DNA of 64,000 nucleotides from Flaccisagitta enflata (Eukaryota; Chaetognatha; Sagittoidea; Aphragmophora): NCBI GenBank assembly GCA_965153355.1, contig OZ231127.1, positions 34,844,001 to 34,908,000 of the forward strand, read 5' to 3'. Shown piece by piece: positions 39,844 to 53,718 of this stretch (position 1 is its first letter; each line of letters starts with the position of its first letter). The notes under the pieces were generated by a model. It saw only the letters and a program-made list of their open reading frames with translations, ran no database searches and was not told where the DNA came from. The position numbers and the translations under genes were made by a program.

Positions 39844-40610
39844 CAGGGAGTACCACCCCAAACAGGACCAAAGAAAACGATGTATCTTTGCTTCTAGAAA
39901 TGGTAGAATTATTCTGTAAACAGGTTCAGAAAGCTCTTAAAAAACGATTTTTATATCTGTATTTTGCCAAAGGCTCATTAAGAAAACTGAATCCCTTTGT
40001 ATTATTTAGAGCAAAGTATAGTTTTTACTTTGAGTTTTTGCTTGTTTTGTTGAGCATTGAAAAGCATCCTTTTATCCCACTCTTATTTCCAAACAAATAG
40101 TGCTACAATCCTGGCAATGGTCTTGAATTAAAGATATTGTGAGGTAAAATCATACCTGTGCAAAAAATGAGAAAATTGTACAGTATTGGTTGGGTCCAGA
40201 GACTTTTTTGTAATTTTCATCACAAAAAAATTTTATGTGCATTGATAAAAAAGTCAATAACTATATTGAATGATACAATTTTGACAAAGGTCATGAGGGA
40301 ATCCCAATCTTCAGTATCCTAGCTTAACTGACAAACATTTCTGACAATTTTTTGTCATCTTTATCAGTATATAGCTAGGAAAATCTAAGGAAAAACCTTG
40401 AATTGGGATAGAAATTAGCATTTTTTGCTAAAAAAAGGCATTTTTTTATGGTTTTGTTGAGGGTATGTATTAACCATGACTAGCAAAAGTCTGTATCATT
40501 CAAAAATCGTTTGAAGTTATCTTTTAGAAACAGTTTTCAGAAATGATTTTGCACTTCTAGAAGCAAAAATACATCGTTTTCTTTTGTCCTGTTTGATGTG
40601 ATACACCCTG
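39844..40610. mobile_element. Mariner-like foldback element, 767 bp, TA target site
   Basis: CAGGGAGTACCACCCC...CAAACAGGACCAAAGAAAAC at the left and its inverse at 40555-40610 (ending CACCCTG), TA on both sides. The interior is partly palindromic and non-coding. Confidence 0.82.
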
Positions 40611-40671
40611 TAACATGGGATTTTTCATAAACGAAAATTCCGCTTCCAAACGAAAAATCGTTTGTAATTCG

Positions 40672-40735
40672 CACTCGATTCAGGGTGGGGTATCACTGAC
40701 CACATATTGCCTTTGGGGGGCCTGTTTGTTCATCG
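40672..40735 (+). mobile_element. Family D tail fragment
   Basis: CAGGGTGGGGTATCACTGAC CACATATTGCCTTTGGGGGG CCTGTTTG: the tail alone, hairpin altered. Confidence 0.55.
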
Positions 40736-40797
40736 ATCAGTTTGCTTATCGGATGTCTGTGCGTCTGTCCGATATCTTTATAGATTGTATCCGACTA

Positions 40798-40943
40798 CAG
40801 TGGAGCACCGCTAGAGCGCACCTGTTTATGAGGCATGTCTGCCTGTGAGGCATTCAAGTTATTGTCCCAAGAGAGATAGTTTTTTCTAAACTGGCAATAA
40901 AAAAGCTTGGCTCCTTGACATGCGGTCTGAAGAAGCTCAACTG
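40798..40943. mobile_element. MITE, 146 bp, TA target site
   Basis: CAGTGGAGCACCGCTAGAGC at the left and GAAGAAGCTCAACTG at the right, TA outside each. Relative of 19240-19419 and of end fragments at 6704 and 43735. Confidence 0.75.
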
Positions 40944-40952
40944 TATCTGGTG

Positions 40953-40956
<4 letters not shown>

Positions 40957-41027
<71 letters not shown>
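40957..41027 (+). repeat. (CT)n microsatellite
   Basis: Pure CT, starting 12 bp after the MITE. Confidence 0.96.
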
Positions 41028-41032
<5 letters not shown>

Positions 41033-41440
41033 CTTTCTTTTAGCGGTCTCCCTCGCTCATTCTCCGTCACCATGTTTTTCCCCCTCTCTTGTTCCCCATT
41101 TCCGCTCGAGAAGCCATTTTTCATCTGAATGTAGTTTCCCTCACATTCTACAATTTCATTATTCAGCCCTTGAAGGTCGGTCTGGTGGTTACTTCTATTA
41201 AAACTTAGGAAAATAGATGGGCTAGAAATAAAAACGAGGAAAGACAGTAATGACTAAAAGGGTTATGAGACTGGGTACGAAAAGTCTGTGGTTCTTCGTG
41301 AGCATAGGCAAACAAGCTCAACAGGGCAACAGTCGCGTGCCACTTTTACAATTTCACGTACAAGTACATAATATCAGAATGACATAGTTACACTTATACA
41401 ATTCAAAATGACCTAAAAAATGCCCAAACTAACTCACTTA
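41028..41440. other. No gene seen
   Basis: Unique-looking; short frames only. Confidence 0.45.
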
Positions 41441-41622
41441 CAGATCAACCAGTCAATAGCCTTACCGACCGACCAACCGACCAACAAACCCTGAAAATTA
41501 TCGTTTTAATCACCACAAGATCTACTCAAATGGCCTTAAAAACAATGATTAAAGATGTATTGGACCAACGGCCCGATGGACCAACACTTTAAGGTGAAGA
41601 GTCGTGTGCACGCAACTAAAAA
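41441..41622 (-). mobile_element. Family A-like element, decayed
   Basis: CTTACCGACCGACCAACCGA, GGACCAACGGCCCGATGGAC, ending GAGTCGTGTGCACGCAACTA AAAAG: hairpin with mixed A/B stem. Confidence 0.6.
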
Positions 41623-42077
41623 GATTTTCAGGTTTTTGTCATTGACAGACATGAGTCACATGACAGCAATTTTTCCTCGATCATATCGCCCGTACTTAAG
41701 AAATGAACCAGATTTCTCAATTTCAAATTTTAACTAAAAATGAAAAAAATTCAAATTTTGACTAAAATTGAAAAAAAAATATTCTCATGTCAAATTCCAT
41801 AAAAACGCCGAAGGAAATGACTACCCTCATATGAAATAGTTCATGATCATTTCCTAAAATTCTAGAATCTTAATCAAAACAAACCTGTATCAAATGACAC
41901 TGGCTTAAATGGTTAAATTTCAAAAGTTGTTTTAGTTTGTTTCAATAGATATAATAAAGGCCAATAAGCACAGCTCATAAAAAGAATACTTCAATTTTCA
42001 GTTTTCTTTTAAATCTAATGTTTTTTTTTTTTCAGTTAAAGATTTTTATTACCTAGTTTAAAGGCAGTAAAGCCTAT
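41623..42077. other. No gene seen
   Basis: Very AT-rich; local TCAAATTTTGACTAAAAATG duplication at 41720-41770. Confidence 0.45.
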
Positions 42078-42951
42078 TTCAAATGATCTGACGATGCAGG
42101 TTTGACTGTTGTAGTAGAGGCATGTTTAATGGTTTTGAACTCGTCATACAACGAGGTGAAAAATAGGAGAAAATGAAATGAAAGCAAACTTTTCGCATTT
42201 AATTCTAAAATGCTTCTTCACCACGTTGTACGACGAGTTCAAAACCATTAAACATGCCTCTACTATAACAGTCAAACCTGCATCGTCATATCCTCAAGAA
42301 TTTTGGCAGAAATGCATTAGTGTAATATCGTTGGCTCGAGAGGAAAACAACTGCTCTCGCCAAATGGCAAAACCATGTCATGTAAACGCTTTCAACCATT
42401 GTCATTTCTTTCCCATTGTACACCATCTGTGTCTCTCTCTTTCCCATGTCGATTTTTGTCCATTTTTCTCTGTATCTTTCTCATTGCCTGAAGAAGCATT
42501 TTAGAATTAAATGCGAAAAGTTTGCTTTCATTTCTTTTTCTCCTTTTATTTTTCACTACGTTGTACGACGAGTTCAAAACCATTAAACATGCCTCTACTA
42601 CAACAGTCAAACCTGCATCGTCATATCCTTGAGAATTTTGGCAGAAATGCATTAGTGAAATATCGTTGGCTCGAGAGGAAAACAACTGCTCTCGCCAAAT
42701 GGCAAAACCATCTTCATTTCAACATGTCATGTAAACACTTTCAACCATTGTCATTTCTTTCCCATTGTACACCATCTGTGTCTCTCTCTTTCCCATGTCG
42801 ATTTTTGTCCATTTTTCTCTGTATCTTTCTCATTGCCTGAAGAAGCATTTTAAAATTAAATACGAAAAGTGTGCTTTCATTTCATTTTCTCCTTTTATTT
42901 TTCACCATGTTGTACGACGAGTTCAAAACCATTAAAGATTCAAATGATCTG
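42078..42951. mobile_element. Composite unit flanked by 13-bp direct repeats
   Basis: TTCAAATGATCTG lies at both ends (42078-42090, about 42939-42950). Inside are two head-to-tail copies of a unit of about 340 bp (TGTACGACGAGTTCAAAACC ... GCCTGAAGAAGCATTTTA), the start of a third, and an inverted part-copy at the left (42091-42215). Reading frames across it are not conserved between the copies. Confidence 0.65.
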
Positions 42952-44293
<1,342 letters not shown>

Positions 44294-44383
44294 CGAGACA
44301 GACAGACAGCGAGACAGAGAGGTAGACATGAAAAGAGATTAAGAGACATGGACAAATACGAGCACATGACAGATACGACGATA

Positions 44384-44496
44384 AAGACATCAGATATGTA
44401 AAACCAAGAGATCTAAAAAAAAGGAGATATAACTTGATCAAGACATCAGATATGTAAAACCAAGAGATCTAAAAAAAAGGAGATATAACTTGATCA
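44384..44496 (+). repeat. Tandem duplication, about 56 bp x 2
   Basis: AAGACATCAGATATGTAAAA ... GGAGATATAACTTGATC occurs twice back to back with no differences that I can see. Confidence 0.9.
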
Positions 44497-44516
44497 AGAG
44501 TATATAGTATACAGTA

Positions 44517-44710
44517 CAGTTGAACCCCGCAATAATGGATTTCAAGACACCAACAGATTTTTTCTGTTATCGTTGATTTTTTGTGACATGATTGCTGATG
44601 CATGAAATAAAAAATAAGGCTAAATAGGCCAATATGCGCAATGTGTGGATCGTCGAACGAATGCGTTACCCGACCAACCAACAGACCAATCGACGGACAA
44701 AGTATCTTAT
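44517..44710. mobile_element. Pogo-like MITE left part joined to a family C-like fragment
   Basis: CAGTTGAACCCCGCAATAAT to about 44580, then AAGGCTAAATAGGCCAATAT, CGACCAACCAACAGACCAAT and CGGACAAAGTATCTTATTGA. A truncated chimera. Confidence 0.6.
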
Positions 44711-44936
44711 TGATGTGCGTTTTCGCTCATGAAAAGACGACAAGAAGGAACTAAGATTTCATTAGTTACAGTTAATTCACCAGTTCCTCCTTTTTTTTCA
44801 TAAATTTCACAGTTCACGACTCTGTGACGAATAATCTTATTTACGAGGCAATATAAACAATTTAAACATTACAACTGACGATGAAATCCCGACCGCTTTT
44901 ATCTGCCCTATCGGCGGCGATCAGCCAACCGATGTC

Positions 44937-45040
44937 TCTTAGCCTTCGTCATCATATTTTTCGTCGTCGTCGTCATATCAACGTCCTTATCGTCGTCGTC
45001 CACATCGTCATCGTCGTCGTCTTCGTGAATGTGGTGGTGG
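44937..45040 (+). repeat. GTC/ATC trinucleotide-rich stretch
   Basis: CGTCGTCGTCGTCATATC and similar; gives Val-Val-Ile frames of no significance. Confidence 0.75.
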
Positions 45041-45235
45041 TCCTTTTGATTGGTGAGGTTCAAGATGGAAGGGAGAAATCGGGTGACCTTTGGGCGCATC
45101 TAAGCGCAAATCCTCTCGACCTAAACCAAAGGCTCACAGAGGCCCTCGGCGTCGCTTTTACCGCCGCCACACTGGTCGCCCGTGTGAGTGTGTGTGTGTG
45201 GCGTGTGAGGACGGTGGTCACTTCACTGTTCAGAC

Positions 45236-45240
<5 letters not shown>

Positions 45241-45298
<58 letters not shown>
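45241..45298 (+). repeat. (GA)n microsatellite
   Basis: Pure GA. Confidence 0.96.
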
Positions 45299-45968
<670 letters not shown>

Positions 45969-46109
45969 CCTGACGCAAGACCTGTTAGGTCGCAACACCA
46001 CGGAACGATACACGGCTCGTTTTGCCCGAGATGCTCACACTCACACACAGACATGCACACACATGGACACCCACCTAAGCTTAGCCAAATTCGTTATTTA
46101 GCAATAGCC

Positions 46110-46111
<2 letters not shown>

Positions 46112-46201
<90 letters not shown>
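46112..46201 (+). repeat. (GA)n microsatellite
   Basis: Pure GA. Confidence 0.97.
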
Positions 46202-46690
<489 letters not shown>

Positions 46691-46737
46691 GAGAGCTGGT
46701 GAAGAAAAGAGAGAAAAAAAAAGAGAAATAGAAAGAA

Positions 46738-47240
46738 ATAGTCGCAAAAGCGTTAGATGGTCAGCGGTACCCATGCCCTGCCTAAGTAGGTTGTGAATAA
46801 AGTTGATGGAGGGAGCAGGGCAGCGGCCCCGAAGGGGTTGAGGACCTATGCTTTCACTAATATGGGGAATTTTCTCCTCCTCCTTTGTACCCGCCCTTCC
46901 CAGGAGGCTCAAATCCCAGTCTTGAGACCCAAATCCCAACCTCAAGGTCCTAATTCAAGCCTCAAGGCCCAAAACCCAGATCCAAGGCCCAAATCATAGC
47001 CATTAGGCCAGAATCCTAATTTGATCACAGGGGCTGGGATTTAGGCCTTTAGGCTGGGATTTGGGCCTTTGAGCTGGGATTTTGGCCTTGAGGCTGGAAT
47101 TAGGACCTCGATGTTGGGATTAGGGTCTCAAGACTGGGATTGTGCCTCCTGGGAAGGGCGGGTATAAAGGAGGAGGAGAAAATTCCCCGTGTGTGTGAAA
47201 GCATAGGTCTTCGACCCCTTCAGAGCCGCTGCCCAAGAAG
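46738..47240 (-). mobile_element. Family D element, whole-element palindrome
   Basis: Tail AATAGTCGCAAAAGCGTTAG, then GGGCAGCGGCCCCGAAGGGG ... CCTCCTCCTTTGTACCCGCC inverted at about 47145-47237. The interior repeats switch orientation midway (CAAATCCCA then TGGGATTTG), so both halves pair. Confidence 0.83.
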
Positions 47241-47391
47241 AGAGAATAAAGAAAGAGAAACGAAAGAAAGAAAAATGAATGGTGGAAAGACGAAAATAAA
47301 TAGGAAGAGAGATACAAGTGACGCGGGGCCACGATATCGTTGTAGACGGGTGGGCAGGGGCGTTCAACCCCCATCCGCGGCTGTGCCCTCC

Positions 47392-47394
<3 letters not shown>

Positions 47395-47479
<85 letters not shown>
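47395..47479 (+). repeat. (CA)n microsatellite
   Basis: Pure CA, left of the 81-bp array. Confidence 0.97.
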
Positions 47480-47480
<1 letters not shown>

Positions 47481-48290
47481 ACAGTGCCTGTTTAGGCCAG
47501 ACGACGAAGTATATTTCACCACAACCTCAAAAACCCCTTAAATCCACCCAAATCCACCTACACAGTGCCTGTTTAGGCCAGACGACGAAGTATATTTCAC
47601 CACAACCTCAAAAACCCCTTAAATCCACCCAAATCCACCTACACAGTGCCTGTTTAGGCCAGACGACGAAGTATATTTCACCACAACCTCAAAAACCCCT
47701 TAAATCCACCCAAATCCACCTACACAGTGCCTGTTTAGGCCAGACGACGAAGTATATTTCACCACAACCTCAAAAACCCCTTAAATCCACCCAAATCCAC
47801 CTACACAGTGCCTGTTTAGGCCAGACGATGAAGTATATTTCACCACAACCTCAAAAACCCCTTAAATCCACCCAAATCCACCTACACAGTGCCTGTTTAG
47901 GCCAGACGACAAAGTATATTTCACCACAACCTCAAAAACCCCTTAAATCCACCCAAATCCACCTACACAGTGCCTGTTTAGGCCAGACGACGAAGTATAT
48001 TTCACCACAACCTCAAAAACCCCTTAAATCCACCCAAATCCACCTACACAGTGCCTGTTTAGGCCAGACGACGAAGTATATTTCACCACAACCTCAAAAA
48101 CCCCTTAAATCCACCCAAATCCACCTACACAGTGCCTGTTTAGGCCAGACGACGAAGTATATTTCACCACAACCTCAAAAACCCCTTAAATCCACCCAAA
48201 TCCACCTACACAGTGCCTGTTTAGGCCAGACGACAAAGTATGTTTCACCACAACCTCAAAAACCCCTTAAATCTACCCAAATCCACCTAT
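47480..48290 (+). repeat. Minisatellite, 81 bp x 10
   Basis: Units read CAGTGCCTGTTTAGGCCAGA to CAAATCCACCTACA and are nearly identical. Unit 5 has GATGAAG for GACGAAG, units 6 and 10 have GACAAAG. 81 is a multiple of three, so one frame stays open for 388 codons; this is not evidence of a protein. Confidence 0.95.
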
Positions 48291-48294
48291 ATAT

Positions 48295-48407
<113 letters not shown>

Positions 48408-48510
48408 AAGCATCTAAAACGCTCATTTTGCCTCTCTTCAACTCTTGTACATGGACTTACCAATGGACGGACAAAGACTTATAGAGTTTCGTGTCCGCAG
48501 CTAGAAATGA

Positions 48511-48666
48511 ATCAAGGCCGGATACACGGCAATCCAGTCGAGGATGGTTTGGCAGGAGCAGTAATGCAAGAACCGCTAAGATTTCAAAAATGTGACGTAC
48601 GGACGGTTGGACCGACCTACCGACCGACACAGCAAGGTGTATAGTCACATATCCGCGACTAAAAAG
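48511..48666 (-). mobile_element. Family A HINE-like element
   Basis: ATCAAGGCCGGATACACGGC, AATCCAGTCGAGGATGGTTT, ACCGACCTACCGACCGACAC, ending TATCCGCGACTAAAAAG. It begins directly after the family B copy. Confidence 0.82.
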
Positions 48667-48674
48667 AAAAGATA

Positions 48675-48680
48675 GAAAAA

Positions 48681-48760
<80 letters not shown>

Positions 48761-48762
48761 AA
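48675..48762 (+). repeat. (AAAG)n microsatellite
   Basis: Pure GAAA units. Confidence 0.96.
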
Positions 48763-48973
48763 CGGCGACCGACACACATATACCCCGAGACGGAAAGGGG
48801 CAGAAAAAGTCAAGTTGTAAAAACAGAGAAGGACTGATGAGGAGAAGGCAGTAAAACAGACACAGCAAGCATAATGAAAGAATGGCGATGGCCTGCTGCT
48901 TTGCAAAAGAGTCTCGAAATTGTGTCAGATAAGATGGTCATTCTGGCAGTAACAACAAATAAGAAACAAAACA
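48763..48973. other. No gene seen
   Basis: Unique-looking DNA with nothing recognisable. Confidence 0.4.
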
Positions 48974-49700
48974 AAAACATCCATTGGATTTCAGTGTTTC
49001 TAATTCTAAGTTAAAATGTACGGCTGATTAGTATGTTGGAACCCCCAAACAACAACTAACACAAACAATCGATAAAAACAGAAACATCCATTGGATTTCA
49101 GTGTATATAATTCTAAGTTAAAATGTACGGCGGATTAGTACGTTGGAATCCCCAAACAACAAATGACACAAACAATCAACAAAAACAAAAACATCCATGG
49201 GATTTCAGTGTATATACACTTTTTTTTTATAAGAACCTAGTTTATAAGAACATCAAGGCTTCGAATGGCCCCAAAATTAAGAACATCTTAAGAACATACA
49301 AAGGCTTCAAATCTTAAGAAAAAAAATTTTGCTTAAAGTAACATCTAAAAGACATTAACAAAACACTAACATTTTAGTATAATTAAGATAAAATTTTTTA
49401 ATTTCTAATACAAATACTGAGAAAATGTCCCCAGATAATAATGTCTAGCATTTGTTTTAATAGTATTCAATAGAAATATATTTAACATAATCAAATAATA
49501 GTATATTATAAGGTTCCTTATAGTTTATATAGTATTTCAAATTAAGAACACTCTAAGAACGTTGAAGGCTTCATTTGGCCTTAAAAATAAGAACATGAAG
49601 CCTTCGAAAAAAAAATGACCTTCTTATAAAAAAAAAAAAGTGTAATTCTTCTAAGTCAAAATGTACGGCGGATTCGTGCGTTTGAATCCCCGTAATCCAA
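48974..49700 (+). repeat. Tandem repeat, about 108-bp unit, third copy interrupted
   Basis: CATCCATTGGATTTCAGTGT, AATTCTAAGTTAAAATGTAC and GGAACCCCCAAACAAC recur at 48978, 49084 and 49192. The third unit resumes at 49643 after a MITE. Confidence 0.85.
49217..49642. mobile_element. MITE, 426 bp, TA target site, inserted in a tandem repeat
   Basis: CACTTTTTTTTTATAAGAAC at the left, inverse ending TTCTTATAAAAAAAAAAAAG TG at the right, TA on both sides. The interior also inverts (AAGGCTTCGAATGGCC / GGCCTT...GAAGCCTTCG). Neighbouring units supply the empty site. Confidence 0.83.
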
Positions 49701-50054
49701 AACTTAGTCGCCATAACGTTGAGGTATTAGTAGGAGTACATAAAATATGATTAAGTAAAGCCCCTACAATGCACCACTGTAAACTCAACATAAAATTGCG
49801 TAAAAAAAAGAGCGATATCGCGATATCTCGTCCCTCTCTCATCCACTTACAGTCACGCGTGAGAATGTCATAAGGTCACAGTAGAAAAACAGCCATCGTC
49901 AACCGTTTCCTTTCAAATCGTCTTTGGCTAATTGGCGCCGACGTTTTCTTGCAAATTGGCACGAAAGAAATTGGGAAGAAGCTAAGCAGAGGGCCAAAAT
50001 CGCTCTTTAAAAGCACACTGGGACAAAACTGGACCCCAGTTTGTGACTCATCGT
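49701..50054. other. No gene seen
   Basis: Unique-looking DNA. Confidence 0.45.
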
Positions 50055-50165
50055 TTTTAGATGCGTCCTCGCATCTCTATACGAGGGCCTGTCCGTCCGT
50101 CCGTCCGTCCGTCGGTTGGTCGGTCTGTCCATCCGTCCGTGTGTCCGTTACGCCTGTTCAAAATA
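50055..50165 (+). mobile_element. Family C HINE-like element, hairpin end
   Basis: TTTTTAGATGCGTCCTCGCA TCTCTATACGAGG then GTCCGTCCGTCCGTCGGTTG. The GGCCTTGTT end is absent. Confidence 0.72.
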
Positions 50166-50773
50166 CGTAGATTTCGGCAGTCTTTGGCCACGGCGATGTC
50201 ATACACCAACATAAACGATCTTTAAAGAGTTTCGAGAGGCTCATTTAGCAGTCCATTTTGAAATCTGTCTGTCCGTCTATCTGTCAATACATATGTCATT
50301 CAAGTTCAGCGCGATATTCAGTACACACAGTGACAGACAGAAGGCAAAGAATTACATCATTTAAAATGACAGTGATTATTGATTGAGATCCCAGAATACT
50401 GATAGATGTGCTCAATAGGGACACATTAGGGTGATCGGGAATTGGGTTAAACTTCATAAATTGATCTTCTCAGGTGATTTGTAAAAATGTTCAATAAAAG
50501 AAGGATTTCTTAAGTTGGGGTTGGAAATCAAACAAACACCTTGTTAGCAATAACACAAGCTTACTAATTATATAGGGATTATTTCAATACCATAGGAAGC
50601 CTATAGTGTTGCCAACATGGTTTAATCTTCAAATTCAGACCTCAACTTTTGAGAAAACCTACTTAAATGGTGCATTTATGCAATAAACATGAGTACAGTG
50701 GTTTTTTAAACTTTTACCCCTATCCCCGACCACCCTAGTGCACAACCAGAAGAGAAATAACTGCAACTGCTTA
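50166..50773. other. No gene seen
   Basis: AT-rich unique-looking DNA. Confidence 0.45.
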
Positions 50774-50947
50774 AAACAAGATCGGATACACGGCTACCCC
50801 AGTCTCGAGATGGTGGGCATGGGGCTCTATTTAAGCTCAGCAGAGCATCTGGGCAGGAGCAAAGAGGCCAAAGACCGCAGAAACATAAAAAAAGTAAAAC
50901 GTGACCAACCGATTGATCTACGGACGGTATAGCACAAGGCTAAAAAG
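50774..50947 (-). mobile_element. Family A HINE-like element, hairpin decayed
   Basis: AAACAAGATCGGATACACGG, CTACCCCAGTCTCGAGATGG, GCATCTGGGCAGGAGCAAAG, AGGCCAAAGACCGCAGAAAC; the terminal hairpin is reduced to CACAAGGCTAAAAAG. Confidence 0.78.
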
Positions 50948-51208
50948 TATGGATTCGCAGCATTCGCCATAGCCGACCGACAGACGCGCATGGTTTTTGA
51001 TAGGAGTAAAATTGTATTTGGAGGGGATAAGATCAAAATAAAGAAGAAGTACGTCGTTACTCAAGCAGTTAATTGATTTAGAACAAACTAGAGGCTCAGA
51101 TCTTTAACTTGAACGTGATAATGAGATTGAATGTCCCGCAGTGAATTTGGTCAAGAGAAAAAAGTAACGAAGAGGTGCCAAGCCGATGAATGACTTGTCC
51201 ACTCATTC

Positions 51209-51210
<2 letters not shown>

Positions 51211-51297
<87 letters not shown>

Positions 51298-51450
51298 CAG
51301 ACAGGGAGAGACAGGGAGAGACAGAGAGAAAGAGAGACATAGAGACAGAGAGAGACATAGAGACAGAGAGAGGAAGAGAGACAGAGAGACAGAGAGAGAC
51401 AGAGAGAGACAGAGAGACAGAGAGACAGAGAGACAGAGAGACAGAGAGAT
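51211..51450 (+). repeat. (GA)n grading into GACAGA
   Basis: GA to 51295, then GGGAGAGACAG and CAGAGAGA units. Confidence 0.96.
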
Positions 51451-51591
51451 AGAGCTTGAGATGCGGGCGAAATGATTAGTCCTGAGTCGAATGACAGAAT
51501 CCGGGTCAGAATTGCAGAAACTGCGTAACAACAACCGTCAAATTAACTTGATTTTGCTTAAAATACTGATACTTCAGAAAATTAAGATGCA

Positions 51592-51594
<3 letters not shown>

Positions 51595-51682
<88 letters not shown>
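51595..51682 (+). repeat. (CT)n microsatellite
   Basis: Pure CT. Confidence 0.97.
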
Positions 51683-51684
<2 letters not shown>

Positions 51685-52268
51685 CACATTCACCAAAACA
51701 ACGAGACATTCAGAAACTCTAAGACAGACGGACAGCATGAGTTTCACTTTGCGCTCCCTCTCATGCCTGAAAAAGAAACAAGAAAAAAAAAAACCTTTTA
51801 CCGCACCCCTGCCCAACCAGCGGGATTATAAGTCGGAGGCACTTGTTGATTTAAGAATAGCTTATGTTTTAGTAACCATGTTATACAATTTCATGTACCA
51901 AAATTGTCGAAACCTGCTGTTTACATGATGTATTTGTCTTCATCTCGTTGCAGTCATTGCTTTCATTTTATTTGTTGGGGGTCTCGTCCATGGGGCACTT
52001 ACGTTCCTCTTTCTCTCTCTTTGCTCTTTTTCCAGTCACCTTCACCTCTTCCTCCTGCGCCTCCTCCTGCTCTTCCTCCTCCCATTGCTCCCACTCCTCA
52101 TCCTTCTCCAGGTCCTTTCACACCGAAAGTCATCATTCAAATGGATGCACAAATGCGAGAGAGGAGGGCATAATGGAAACCAACGAAACCGTATAAAAAG
52201 GGTGATCTTCACTAAGAAAAGAGCCATGGGAAGACTTTGCATTTCGCAACTACGCGTCCAACTCACTA
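51683..52268. other. No gene seen
   Basis: Contains a CT/CCTCCTGC stretch at 52010-52110; otherwise unique-looking. Confidence 0.45.
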
Positions 52269-52444
52269 CAGTTAAATCCCGCTCAAATGGATTTTGGGAA
52301 CCAACAAATTCCATCTATTATAGATGGAATTTTATTAGAGCTAACCAAAGAAATAAAAGAAAACTGGTTGAAACGACTGAGAATTAGTATCTGCTTTAAG
52401 CGGAATTCCGTGAAAAGCGGAGCCGTTGGAGCGGGGTTCAACTG
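52269..52444. mobile_element. Pogo-like MITE, TA target site
   Basis: CAGTTAAATCCCGCTCAAAT to GGAGCGGGGTTCAACTG, TA outside; centre TTCCATCTATTATAGATGGA is a perfect palindrome. 176 bp. Confidence 0.86.
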
Positions 52445-52628
52445 TATACCCTTTGATGAAACTGAAGAACGTGAGAATAAATGGGTGTTTCTGTCCACAA
52501 GCAAAACAAGATGACAGTTACAATATATTAAATATAAACAATATATCAAACCTTATTTCTTTCATATCATAACTTTCTTTTACCCAATCATTGAAAACAT
52601 AAGGATAGAAAGAATAAAGGAGGAGTGA

Positions 52629-52975
52629 AAGAAAGAAAGAAAGAAAGAAAGAAAGAACGTAAGAAAAAAAAAAAGAATCAAAGAAAGAAAGAATCAAAGA
52701 AAGAAAGAATCAAAGAAAGAAAGAATCAAAGAAAGAAAGAATCAAAGAAAGAAAGAATCAAAGAAAGAAAGAATCAAAGAAAGAAAGTATCAAAGAAAGA
52801 AGAATCAAAGAAAGAAAGAATCAAAGAAAGAAAGAATCAAAGAAAGAAAGAATCAAAGAAAGAAAAAGAAAAAGAAGAAAAAGAAAAAGAAAAAGAAGAA
52901 GAAGAAGAAAAAGAAAAAGAAAAAGAAAAAGAAAAAGAAAAAGAAAAAGAAAAAGAAAAAGTAGAGGAAGATGAA
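52629..52975 (+). repeat. GAAA and GAATCAAAGAAA arrays
   Basis: (GAAA)n, then about fifteen units of GAATCAAAGAAAGAAA, then (AAAGAA)n. The Lys/Glu/Arg frame across it is compositional. Confidence 0.94.
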
Positions 52976-53509
52976 GAAGAAGAAAAAGAACCAGTTGACG
53001 TACGAACTGGCCAAAATGTAGCTTTCTCTATCGCTTGTTTGTGGCAAAAAGAAAAAGCAAAAGAAAAAAACAAGCCCGATCGGGCAACGATGCGTCCTGA
53101 CTGTGTCTCCGAATGCATGGACTTTGGCGCTGGGCATGTATGATAAATGGACGGACAGATAAATGGGCAGACAACCAACGGACCATCCAATGCGCCGACG
53201 GACGGACGGATGGAGATGCGTGGAAAGAAAAAGAAGTGGAAAAAGAAAAACAGATGGAATAGTTGAAAAAGCGAACTTAGACAGAGGACCAAGACAAGTA
53301 GAAGCAAAAGCGCAACACTCAGGAAAAACATTTTTGAGCAGATATGGAAAGTAGACTTGTAGTCTCAACATGTTTTCTGTTGGTGAAGAAGCTAAAAAAA
53401 TGGGAAAGAGCAAGGGAAATTGTGTGAGAGGTCTAGCGCTTGATCGGTCACATGTTTAAGATACCGACACAAACACGACAAATAGTCTTTTTCTTTATTG
53501 CAACTGCCC
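52976..53509. other. No gene seen
   Basis: Mixed sequence with GACGGACGGACGGATGG at 53198-53215, possibly a decayed HINE core. Confidence 0.45.
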
Positions 53510-53718
53510 TTTTTAGTCGCGTGCACGCGACTCTACACCCCGCTATGTCGGTCGGTCGGTCGGTCGGTCGGTTGGTCGGTCGGCCCCCTTTTCACTTTTT
53601 CGGCGTTTTTTAGCTTTTTGAGCCTTCTGCTCCTGCCCAAATACTCTGGTGACTTTCTCCAGCACTGCTCCTGCCCACCTGCACGCGACTAGGGTAGCCG
53701 TGTATCTGGCCTTGTTTT
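53510..53718 (+). mobile_element. Family A HINE-like element
   Basis: TTTTTAGTCGCGTGCACGCG hairpin, (GGTC)n, CTGCTCCTGCCCAAATACTC, CTGCACGCGACTAGGGTAGC, GTGTATCTGGCCTTGTTTTA. The right-end TGCACGCGACT matches the hairpin including its loop. Confidence 0.87.

Noticed and set aside
42178-42840. Two 108-109-codon frames in the tandem unit
   Set aside because: The two repeat copies are open in different frames, so no common protein is maintained.
47480-48290. CRISPR-like array
   Set aside because: Units are contiguous without unique spacers, in eukaryotic sequence; it is a minisatellite.
49663-49690. tRNA B-box-like word (TTTGAATCCCC)
   Set aside because: It belongs to the 108-bp tandem repeat and has no cloverleaf around it.
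52625-53143. Lys/Glu-rich 172-codon frame
   Set aside because: Derived from GAAA and GAATCAAAGAAA arrays; no independent coding evidence.
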